Part shown: positions 15,092 to 22,017 of the stretch, one piece after another
Layout of the letters: every line of letters starts with the position of its first letter
How positions within the stretch are numbered: position 1 is the stretch's first letter
From: Chloroflexota bacterium
GTDB taxonomy: Bacteria; Chloroflexota; Limnocylindria; Limnocylindrales; CSP1-4
Direction: 5' to 3'
DNA: 22,017 nucleotides
NCBI GenBank assembly: GCA_021789355.1
Contig: JAJYJR010000027.1
Location: 1-22,017, forward strand
Notes under the pieces: generated by a model
The model's database searches: none
What the model saw: the letters and a program-made list of their open reading frames with translations, nothing else
Told to the model about the DNA's origin: nothing
Position numbers and translations under genes: made by a program

Positions 15092-15366
15092 GGCGGTCAG
15101 CGCCGGCTGCGCGATGATCGAGCCCGCCGAGCCCACGAGAGAGGCGCTCCTGCGCGCCGCCGACGCGGGGCTCTTCATGGCCAAACGCGCGGGACGCAAC
15201 CGGGTGGTCGCGGCATAGGGCGGGCCGAGGACGGCCCACCCGCCCGGCCGGTCGCCCGGCCAGCCCGCTCCAGCGACCGAGGGGCAGCCATCCCGGAGCG
15301 ACGACGCGTACTCGGGTACCCCGGCGTCCCCGGACTTCCGGGCGGCTGTCAAATGCGCCTGGACCC

Positions 15367-16476
15367 ATGGGATCCTTGGCGGGCCAAAGCCGCTGCCCGG
15401 TCGATCGATTGTCCGATCCGCGTCCCACCAGAGCAGCCGTCGCTTCGGCGACGATCGTCGTTGCCGAGGACGACCCTGCCAACCGCCGCCTGCTGAGCGT
15501 GCTCCTCGAACGCGCCGGGTACCGCGTGATCGAGGCGGCCGACGGGCGCGCGGCCCTGGGCGCGGCGGAGGCCAGACCGCCCGATCTGTTGCTGCTCGAT
15601 GTCCAGATGCCGGGGCTCGACGGGTTCGAGGTGACCCGCCGCCTGCGCGCCCGCCCGGCGACAGCGGTCGTCCCGATCATCCTGGTCACCGGCCTCGGGG
15701 CGGCGGCGGATCGGGTCAGCGGCCTCGACGCCGGCGCCACGGACTTCCTCTCCAAGCCCTTCGACCACGGGGAGCTGCTGGCCCGGGTCCGGGCCGCCCT
15801 GCGCACCAAGGCCGCCTTCGATCGGCTCGAGGACGCCCAGGCGGTCCTCGTGGCGCTGGCGAACGCGGTGGAGGCCAAGGACCCGTCCACCGAGCATCAC
15901 TGCAACCGCCTCGCGGGCCTGGCCCTCGGCCTGACGCACCTCCTAGGGCTCGAGGACGAAACCTCCGAGGCGATCGGCTACGCGGCGGCCCTCCATGACG
16001 TCGGCAAGATCGGCGTGCCCGAGGAGATCCTGCGCAAGCCCGGGCCGCTCGACGAGGAGGAATGGGCCCGGATGCGCCGCCACCCGGCGATCGGCGCCTC
16101 GATCGTGGCCCCCCTGCGGCTCGGGCGGCTCGTCGCGCCGATCGTGCGCGCCCATCACGAGCGCTGGGACGGGGCGGGCTATCCGGACGGCCTGCGCGCG
16201 GAGGCCATCCCGCTCGGCGCCCGGATCGTCGGCATCGTCGATGCCTACGACGCGATGACCCACGACCGCCCCTACCGGCGCGCCCGCTCGGCCGCGGAGG
16301 CGTTGGCCGAGCTCCGCCGCGAGCGGGGCCGCCAGTTCGACCCCGAGCTCGCCGATCTCTTCGTCCGCGAGGCCGGCGGACTCGATCTCGGCCTTGGTCT
16401 CGCCCCCGGCCGGGCTCCCGGTCCCGACGAGCTCGAGCGCACCCGGGGCCTGCGCCTGATCGCGGGAGCGGCGTGA
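15367..16476 (+). CDS. Response regulator with HD-GYP c-di-GMP phosphodiesterase domain
   Basis: This 369-residue protein is REC followed by HD-GYP. The REC domain (about 28-145) has acidic residues E35-D36, phosphoacceptor D78 in LLLLDVQMPG and K130 in LSKPF. The HD-GYP domain (about 155-335) has the HD pair H210-D211 in LHDVGKIGVPEEIL, and HHERWDGAGYPDGL with the GYP signature at 271-273, so it looks catalytically complete. It would hydrolyse c-di-GMP in the cytoplasm when phosphorylated. The start is taken as ATG 15367, but it has no good ribosome site and 27 low-complexity residues precede the REC core. TTG 15409 is an alternative. It lies 45 bases ahead of the hybrid kinase, which probably controls it. 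Confidence 0.92.
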   Translation: MGSLAGQSRCPVDRLSDPRPTRAAVASATIVVAEDDPANRRLLSVLLERAGYRVIEAADGRAALGAAEARPPDLLLLDVQMPGLDGFEVTRRLRARPATAVVPIILVTGLGAAADRVSGLDAGATDFLSKPFDHGELLARVRAALRTKAAFDRLEDAQAVLVALANAVEAKDPSTEHHCNRLAGLALGLTHLLGLEDETSEAIGYAAALHDVGKIGVPEEILRKPGPLDEEEWARMRRHPAIGASIVAPLRLGRLVAPIVRAHHERWDGAGYPDGLRAEAIPLGARIVGIVDAYDAMTHDRPYRRARSAAEALAELRRERGRQFDPELADLFVREAGGLDLGLGLAPGRAPGPDELERTRGLRLIAGAA

Positions 16477-16521
16477 CGGCCTCGCTCGCCGCGCGCCCGG
16501 GCCGCGACCGACGCGATTGAG

Positions 16522-19137
16522 ATGGGCACCGCGCTCAGCCTGATCAGCGGCGTCCTCTACGCGGTCCTGGTCGCGGCCGCCGCCCGGCCCGCGATCCGCG
16601 AGCGCGACCCGCTCGCGCGCGACGTCAGCCTCGTCTTCGCCCCACTCGCCGCCCTGTTCCTGCTCACGATCGTCGAGGCCCTCGTCGGGCGGGCGCCGGG
16701 CCCGATCGGTGCCGTCGCGGTGCTGCTGCTCTTCGCCCAGCCCCTGTTCGCCCTGCGCCTCGTGGCCGACCTGCGCGCGGTGCCGCGCCGGCTGCTGCCC
16801 GCCGCGGCCGGGCTCCTCGCCGCCGCCGCCATCGTGCTCTTCGGCGCCGGATCCGCCCAGCGACCGGCGGGCGCGCTCGTGGCCGTGGCGGTCTTCGTGG
16901 CGCTCGAGGGCCTCGCGGCGCTCTATCTCGCCGCCGAGGCTCGCCGACGCCGGGGTGGGGCGCGGGCGCGCCTCGCGATCGCGGCCTTCGCCACCGCGGC
17001 CTTCGGTGGCGCGATCGTCGCGGCCGGGGCGGCCGCGATCGCCGGCCTCGCGGCGGCCGCGACCGCCGCCGCCCAGCTCGTCTCGCTCGTGGCGGCCCTG
17101 GGCTACGTCGCCGCCTTCCTGCCGCCGTCGGGAGTCCGGCGGATCTGGGGGGCGACGGCTGCGGTGGACTTCCTCGAGCGCCTCGCCGCGGCCCCCGCGG
17201 CCGAGCCCGAGGAGGCGCTCTGGGGGCGGCTGACCCGCGCGGCCGAGGCGGTCGGGGCCACGGTCGCGGCAGTTCTCGTGGAGACAGCCGATGGCTGGCG
17301 GATCGCGGCCGCCTCCGGAGCGGGACTCGAACCTGGGCTCCTCGCGGCCGCCGCGGCGCAACGGGCCGGGCTGCGGGACGAGCTGATGGCCCGGACCGGG
17401 GCGCGCTTCGCGACGAGCGTGCCGATCGGGCTCGGGGCGGATCGCTCGGCCGAGCTCGTCCTTCTGACGAGGCATGCGCTCCTCTTCGGCGCCGACGATG
17501 TCGGGCTGCTGCGGGTTCTGGGCGCTCATGTCGCGGCACTCGTCGAGCGGCGGGCGGTCCTCTCCGAGCAGGAGCGCCTGGCGGCCCGTCTGGCCGAGAC
17601 CGTCGAGGCGCTCCGCGACGCGAGCCGGGCCAAGAGCGACTTCCTCGCGAGCATGAGCCACGAGCTGCGGACGCCGCTCAACGCGATCATCGGCTTCACC
17701 GAGCTGATGCGCGAGGGCCCCGCGCTCGACGGCCGCCTCGCGGTCCCGGCGGAGTGGGTGGAGCACGTCTACTCGAGCGGGGGGCACCTGCTCGAGCTCA
17801 TCAACGACGTGCTCGATCTGTCCAAGGTCGAGGCCGGCCGGCTCGAGCTCGTGCTCGAGTGGGTCGATCTCGGCGCCGCGGTGACCGAATCGGTCGCCGG
17901 CCTGCGCCCCCTCGCCGAGCGCAAGCGCCTGCGGATCGAGACCGCCGTACCAGCCACGACGGTGAGGCTCGATCGGGGCCGCCTGCGCCAGATCCTCTAC
18001 AACCTGCTCTCGAACGCGATCAAGTTCACCCCCGATGGCGGCTCGATCCGGATCGCGGCGAGCGAGGCCCAGGGCGAGCTGCGCCTCGCGGTCAGCGACA
18101 CGGGGATCGGGATCGCCCCCGCCGATCAGGCCCATGTCTTCGAGGAGTTCCGCCAGGTCGGCGATCCGGCCCTCCGTCAGGCGGGCACCGGGCTCGGGCT
18201 CGCGCTGACCCGCCGACTCGTCGAGGCCCACGGCGGGCGGATCGAGCTCCGCTCGACGCCCGGCGAGGGCAGCACGTTCACGGTCCTGCTGCCGATCGTG
18301 GCGCAGCCTGCGCCGGCCGCCCGAGATCTGCCCGCCATCGCGCCGCCGGCCCCGCGCCCGGCGCAGGCTGCGACGGCCCGCGATGTCCTGATCATCGAGG
18401 ATGACCCGGGGGCGGTGCGCCTGCTGCGGACCTACCTCGAGGCCGACGGCTACGCCGTCCGGGTGGCGGCCGACGGCGAGCGGGGTCTCGCCGAGGCGCG
18501 ACGCGACCCACCGGCGGCGATCCTGCTCGACGTTCTGCTGCCGGGCATCGACGGCTGGGATGTCCTGCGCGGGCTCAAGGCCGACGAGGCTCTCCGCAAC
18601 ATCCCGGTGATCATCGTGACGGTCGTCGACGAGCGCGAGGTCGGCCTCGCCCTCGGTGCCGTCGACTACTTCCTGAAGCCCGTTGACCGCGATGCCCTGC
18701 TCGCCCGCCTGGCCCGCTACACCTTCACCACGAAGGTGAAGCACGGCCCGGTCCGGGTGCTCGCGGTCGATGACGATCCGGCGGCCCTCGCGCTCGTCGA
18801 GACGGCCCTCGCCCCGAGCGGCTTCAGCGTCACGAGCACGACCTCCGGCCGGGCTGCCGTCGAGCTTGCCCGGGCCGAGCCCTTCGAGCTCGTGATCTGC
18901 GATCTCGTGATGCCCGAGCTCGACGGCTTCGGCGTCGTCGCCGCCCTCAAGGCGGACGGGCGAACCCGCGATGCCGTCATCCTGATCCTCACGGCCCACG
19001 AGCTCAGCGAGGCCGACAAGGCGCGCCTCAACGGCCACGTCGCGGGCATCGTCGACAAGGGCACGATGGCCGCCGAGGGCCTGCGGGCCTGGCTCGCCCG
19101 CGCCCTGCCGACCGGGCCGCTGACCGAGTCCGCCTGA
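16522..19137 (+). CDS. Membrane hybrid histidine kinase with two receiver domains
   Basis: The kinase has 871 residues. The first 200 contain about seven Ala/Leu-rich membrane helices (near 5-22, 36-55, 62-80, 92-109, 117-138, 150-170, 172-200) forming an undefined sensor. A GAF-like region (about 214-345) and a short coiled coil follow. The HisKA domain has SHELRTPLN with phosphorylated H380. The ATPase has NLLSNAIKF (494-502), DTGIG (526-530) and GTGLGL (555-560). A Pro/Ala linker leads to REC1 (621-735; D670, K719) and REC2 (744-862; D794, K846, where the lysine is followed by Gly rather than Pro). Both receivers keep phosphoacceptor residues, so internal phosphorelay or sink function is possible. 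The minus strand across this gene is open for over 1000 codons, but that is a codon-bias shadow. Confidence 0.95.
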   Translation: MGTALSLISGVLYAVLVAAAARPAIRERDPLARDVSLVFAPLAALFLLTIVEALVGRAPGPIGAVAVLLLFAQPLFALRLVADLRAVPRRLLPAAAGLLAAAAIVLFGAGSAQRPAGALVAVAVFVALEGLAALYLAAEARRRRGGARARLAIAAFATAAFGGAIVAAGAAAIAGLAAAATAAAQLVSLVAALGYVAAFLPPSGVRRIWGATAAVDFLERLAAAPAAEPEEALWGRLTRAAEAVGATVAAVLVETADGWRIAAASGAGLEPGLLAAAAAQRAGLRDELMARTGARFATSVPIGLGADRSAELVLLTRHALLFGADDVGLLRVLGAHVAALVERRAVLSEQERLAARLAETVEALRDASRAKSDFLASMSHELRTPLNAIIGFTELMREGPALDGRLAVPAEWVEHVYSSGGHLLELINDVLDLSKVEAGRLELVLEWVDLGAAVTESVAGLRPLAERKRLRIETAVPATTVRLDRGRLRQILYNLLSNAIKFTPDGGSIRIAASEAQGELRLAVSDTGIGIAPADQAHVFEEFRQVGDPALRQAGTGLGLALTRRLVEAHGGRIELRSTPGEGSTFTVLLPIVAQPAPAARDLPAIAPPAPRPAQAATARDVLIIEDDPGAVRLLRTYLEADGYAVRVAADGERGLAEARRDPPAAILLDVLLPGIDGWDVLRGLKADEALRNIPVIIVTVVDEREVGLALGAVDYFLKPVDRDALLARLARYTFTTKVKHGPVRVLAVDDDPAALALVETALAPSGFSVTSTTSGRAAVELARAEPFELVICDLVMPELDGFGVVAALKADGRTRDAVILILTAHELSEADKARLNGHVAGIVDKGTMAAEGLRAWLARALPTGPLTESA

Positions 19138-19148
19138 CGGGCGAGCAG

Positions 19149-19556
19149 GTGTCGGGGCCGCCGCTGCGGATCCTCGTCATCGAGGACGAGGCGCTGAACC
19201 GGGCCCTGTTGCGGGCGGTCCTCGGGCGCGCGCGGGAGCCATCGATCCGCGACGCCGAGGTGTTCGAGGCAGGGTCGCTCGCCGCCGCCCATGTCGTGCT
19301 CGCGGCAGGCCCGCTCGATCTCGTCCTGCTCGACGTGCGGCTGCCCGACGGCAGCGGGCTCGATCTCGCCCGCCGGCTCGCGGCGATGCCGATCGGTGAG
19401 CGGCCGAAGCTCGTCCTGATGAGCGCGAGCGTGCTGCCGGCCGAGCGAGCGGCGGCCATGGCCGCCGGCGGCGATGCCTTCGTCGGCAAGCCCTACCACC
19501 CGACCGAGCTGCTCCGGCTCCTCTCGCAGCTCGTCGAAGGGAGCTCCGGGCTCTGA
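19149..19556 (+). CDS. Single-domain response regulator (REC only)
   Basis: This 135-residue protein is a stand-alone receiver: acidic pair E12-D13 in LVIEDE, phosphoacceptor D62 in LVLLDVRLPDG, S92 in LVLMSAS and K114 in FVGKPYHP. No output domain follows, so it acts through protein contacts, like CheY- or Spo0F-type proteins. The start is GTG at 19149, 11 bases after the hybrid kinase stop, so it is the third gene of the signalling operon. It may receive phosphate from the kinase's HisKA or act as a shuttle. Confidence 0.9.
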   Translation: MSGPPLRILVIEDEALNRALLRAVLGRAREPSIRDAEVFEAGSLAAAHVVLAAGPLDLVLLDVRLPDGSGLDLARRLAAMPIGERPKLVLMSASVLPAERAAAMAAGGDAFVGKPYHPTELLRLLSQLVEGSSGL

Positions 19557-19850
19557 CGCGAGATTGGGATGGTGACGTCGAGGCCGCCCGTTCGGGGTGG
19601 TCGGGCCGTCCGGACGCCGCGATGGCGGAGACACCGACGGGCCGCCGAAGCGCCGGGCCGTCCGGCTCAGCGGGCCGGAGGGGAGCAGACGAGCCCGGGT
19701 GCTCACCAGGGCCCGCCCGTCTGGCAGTTCTCACAGGTCCCTGCCGGCCTCGTGTACCTGGGGCGCGGGCGCCGGCGGGGCCCGACTGCCTCGGCAAGCA
19801 TCAGTCCGGTGGCCAGGGCCTCCCATCCCTCGTCCGGCGCCGACGGGTGA

Positions 19851-20140
19851 GACCTGTGGTCTCGCTATCGGGACGACTGCCAGATTTACCCGTTGTGCGG
19901 TGACCGAGAGGACCCTGAGCGGGTCCGACGCTTCGCGACGGGCCAGCACGATGAGCTGGCCATGCTGACCCGCCGGGAGCAGATGATCCGGCTGCCGTGG
20001 CCGAGGGGAAGACCAGCAAGGAGGCCCAGGAGGTCTTTCTCTCCGACAAGACGGTCCAGAACTACATCAGCCCGATCCTCTCCGGACTGAACCTCGAGCG
20101 CCCGGCGCAGGCCGCCGAACTGGGCCGCGGATCCGTTCGG
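19851..20140 (+). pseudogene. NarL/LuxR-type HTH remnant with a frameshift
   Basis: A frame opened by a TGA at 19848 reads RYRDDCQIYPLCGDREDPERV, then HDELAMLTRREQMIRL up to about 19993. The normal continuation of a LuxR HTH appears in the next frame from 19997: VAEGKTSKEAQEVFLSDKTVQNYISPILSGLNLERPAQAA. Joined, these give the standard four-helix LuxR pattern (LT.RE, EGKT..E, S.KTV.NYIS.IL..L). The frame change falls in GGCTGCCGTGG. The N-terminal REC domain expected of a NarL regulator is absent. It follows the REC-only gene by about 300 bases, but the intervening sequence does not look coding, so a split REC-HTH gene is possible but not supported. Confidence 0.55.
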
Positions 20141-20180
20141 CTATCAGGTGCAGCGCGCTCAGCCTCCTGTTGGGAGCGTC

Positions 20181-20427
20181 TCAATCGAGGGGCAGGAGGG
20201 CCGCTTCCTGGGCGAACGCCACCGCCGGCTCGTGAAGCGTCGCCGCAAGCTGGAAGGCCCTCCGGGTCGTCGCACGCTCCATCCTCTTCGTTGTCTGGCA
20301 CCTGCTCGCGGATCCTGCCGCCCGCTTCCACGATCTCGGCACCCACTTCTGCGCCCGCCGCGTCGACAAGGCGCGCCGGACCTGCCAGCTCGTCTAGCGA
20401 GCTCCAGATGCTCGGCCACTGCGTCAC
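20181..20427 (-). pseudogene. Possible decayed small gene
   Basis: From a GTG at 20427, with GGAG five bases upstream, the minus strand encodes MTQWPSIWSSLDELAGPARL and then VDAAGAEVGAEIVEAGGRIREQVPDNEED, which looks like real protein. The coding-like signal then moves to another frame (RATTRRAFQLAATLHEPAVAFAQEAALLPLD), ending at 20181. A frameshifted gene of roughly 82 codons would explain this. No family is recognised and chance cannot be excluded. Confidence 0.28.
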
Positions 20428-20683
20428 GTTCACTCCGGGGGCCTGAGTGACCCACCGCCGGGACACGCATCCGAACCACCGCCAGCACCCGGTCCCGCGC
20501 CCGGGCCAAAGGCCCTTCCTCCGATCAGGCTGGGACACCTCGCACCCCATCGCGCAGACCAGACAGACCGGCTGACGCGCGCGAATGGAGAGTGGTGGGC
20601 CAGTGCCGGAGAGCCGGGCCCACGATCTTGCCGCCGTTTGCGGAGACGGTTCGAGAGCACAGGATCGCGAGGCCCGGCGTCGG

Positions 20684-21880
20684 CTACACGGACGCCGGCA
20701 GGGCTCGTGGAGTGCTGATCTCGACTCGGTTGCGGCCGCCCCGCTTCGCCTCGTAGAGCGCAGCGTCGGCCGCCGCGAGTGCCCGAGCGAGCGTCGGATC
20801 GCGGGCATAGCGATTGACCGCGGCGCCCACGCTGATGCTCAAGGAGGCGCGTCCGGACCCGGCGTCGAGCGTCAGGCTCAGGTCGGCAACGGAGCGCCGG
20901 AGGCGTTCCGCGACCTCCCTCGCCCTCCGGGCGTCCGCGTCCGCGAGCACCACCAGGAACTCCTCGCCGCCATAGCGGAACACGGCGTCACCCGCTCGGA
21001 CCGACGCGGCGAGGGTGTCGGCGATGGTTCGCAGGGCTCGATCCCCGGCGAGGTGCCCGTGAGCGTCGTTGTAGCGCTTGAAATGATCGACATCGATCAG
21101 CAGGAGGGCCGTCGCGCCGGTCGGGCTCGTCGCCCGCCGCTGCAACTCCTCCGCCATTCGGCGACGGTTGCCCACTCCGGTGAGAGGGTCAACGCGAGCT
21201 GACTCGGCCTGCTCGCGATAGAGGAGGCTCAGCGCGCGACCCTGCTCGACGGCCACCCGGTGCAGGTGTCTGGCGCGCAACATCTGGGCCACGTAGTCGC
21301 TGCGACGGCGCCGCAGCCAAAGACTGCCAGGAATGCTCAGCAGCGATCCAACGAGGATCGCCATCGACGCGCCAACGACGACGCCTTCCGGCGCCCGCTG
21401 GGCGAGCGTCATCAAGAGGCCCCCAATCGCCACACTCGCGGCTCCGGCCACGATGATCTGAACCCACGGCTGGACCGGCATGAAGACCGCGAACAGGAGC
21501 GGCAGGAGCGGCATCAGGGTAATCGCCAGCGTGCACTGGAGCGGCGACGTGAGACCGGCCAGGAACAGGTCCACCACAAGCAGGACGGACCAGGCTGCGC
21601 ACACGAGCTCGGCGTTTCGGCGACCGGCGCCAAGACGGCTGACGAGGACGACGGCGATCGTGATCGCCGCTGACAGGCTATTGAGGATCAAGACGGTGTC
21701 CCCGCCAACCGGGTCAATGATCGTTGAGACGAGGGCTCCGCCGAGAAGGGCGCCGGCGGTCAGCATGGCCGCCGGACCAAGCGCATCGAGCAGCATCCGG
21801 CGCTCGATCGCCCGAAATCGCCTGCCGTTCGCGTGGAACGCCGGGACTGACGTCGTGTCGCGTTCGGGGACAGTGGCCAT
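20684..21880 (-). CDS. Membrane-bound diguanylate cyclase (GGEEF)
   Basis: The protein has 398 residues. A basic N-terminus is followed by about six hydrophobic helices (roughly 35-55, 62-83, 92-112, 117-134, 138-160, 167-188), a short helical signalling linker (195-228) and a GGDEF domain (229-392). Catalytic features are DPLTGVGNRR (231-240), the metal-site LLLIDVDHFKRYND and the active GGEEF (304-308). RAGD (295-298) lies five residues before GGEEF and fits the RxxD inhibitory site that binds product. It should convert two GTP to c-di-GMP on the cytoplasmic side. The sensory part is not a family I can name. The ATG at 21880 has AAGG ten bases upstream. It is convergent with the HD-GYP/hybrid-kinase operon, supplying the opposing activity. 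Confidence 0.95.
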   Translation of the reverse strand: MATVPERDTTSVPAFHANGRRFRAIERRMLLDALGPAAMLTAGALLGGALVSTIIDPVGGDTVLILNSLSAAITIAVVLVSRLGAGRRNAELVCAAWSVLLVVDLFLAGLTSPLQCTLAITLMPLLPLLFAVFMPVQPWVQIIVAGAASVAIGGLLMTLAQRAPEGVVVGASMAILVGSLLSIPGSLWLRRRRSDYVAQMLRARHLHRVAVEQGRALSLLYREQAESARVDPLTGVGNRRRMAEELQRRATSPTGATALLLIDVDHFKRYNDAHGHLAGDRALRTIADTLAASVRAGDAVFRYGGEEFLVVLADADARRAREVAERLRRSVADLSLTLDAGSGRASLSISVGAAVNRYARDPTLARALAAADAALYEAKRGGRNRVEISTPRALPASV

Positions 21881-22017
21881 CGCGACGAACCTTGCGGATC
21901 GCCGGCCCAGTTGTCATCTATGAAGGAGCGGGCCGAGTCAAGGCGGCGGGTGGGTCGATGGGCTCATCTGGGATGCCTCCGGGTCCGTGGCCGCAACACC
22001 AGGGTCGGGTCTCGTCT

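Noticed and set aside
15943..19038. Open frame of 1031 codons on the minus strand opposite the hybrid kinase
   Set aside because: It is antisense to a gene with complete kinase motifs. Its Arg/Gly/Glu/Asp-rich translation has no domain sense and comes from GC-rich codon bias.
1..22017. CRISPR arrays, integrases, transposases, attachment sites
   Set aside because: No regularly spaced short repeats, no recombinase motifs and no terminal inverted repeats with target duplications were found by eye.

Overview
This is a GC-rich bacterial chromosomal window with G/C-dominated third codon positions. No rRNA, tRNA, CRISPR array, integrase or intact IS element was seen. Several traits fit Chloroflexota, possibly a Limnocylindria/Ellin6529-type lineage, with GC-rich Actinomycetota as the alternative: lipoproteins with a lipobox followed by Thr-Pro rich linkers, a CAP protein with a beta-rich tail, and hybrid kinase plus HD-GYP signalling. 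The taxonomy is an inference from style and no marker gene is present.

Left part (1-8525). Positions 1-373 hold a broken LuxR-type helix-turn-helix. Next comes a seven-gene minus-strand operon (7549 down to 499), mostly with 4-14 base overlaps. It encodes a branched-chain amino acid/amide type ABC importer (binding lipoprotein, LivH, LivM, LivG, LivF), a metal-dependent amidohydrolase and a saccharopine-dehydrogenase-like oxidoreductase. An IclR regulator (7698-8525) is divergent. The 148-base gap between them holds a perfect 9+3+9 palindrome overlapping a consensus TATAAT box that faces the importer. The simplest reading is a substrate-induced import and degradation unit for an amide, lactam or peptide-like compound.

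Middle part (8526-15366). This is accessory, repeat-rich and partly decayed. A leader sequence occurs three times (about 8976, 10023 and 11742). The last two copies each precede a secreted lipoprotein gene. The two lipoproteins are tandem paralogues with nearly identical leader, signal peptide and linker DNA but strongly diverged LytM/M23-like domains with altered zinc-ligand positions. The second is frameshifted near 12330-12345. A small four-helix membrane protein lies between leader copies A and B. A secreted CAP protein follows, then two fragments of unrecognised genes (14445-15091).

Right part (15367-22017). This is a signalling block: a REC-HD-GYP response regulator, an 871-residue membrane hybrid histidine kinase (sensor, GAF-like, HisKA, HATPase, REC, REC) and a single-domain REC protein, all on the plus strand and closely spaced. 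A convergent membrane GGEEF diguanylate cyclase with an RxxD inhibitory site lies at 20684-21880. Synthesis and breakdown of c-di-GMP are therefore encoded within 6.5 kb. The gap between them holds a frameshifted LuxR-type HTH and a possible second decayed gene.
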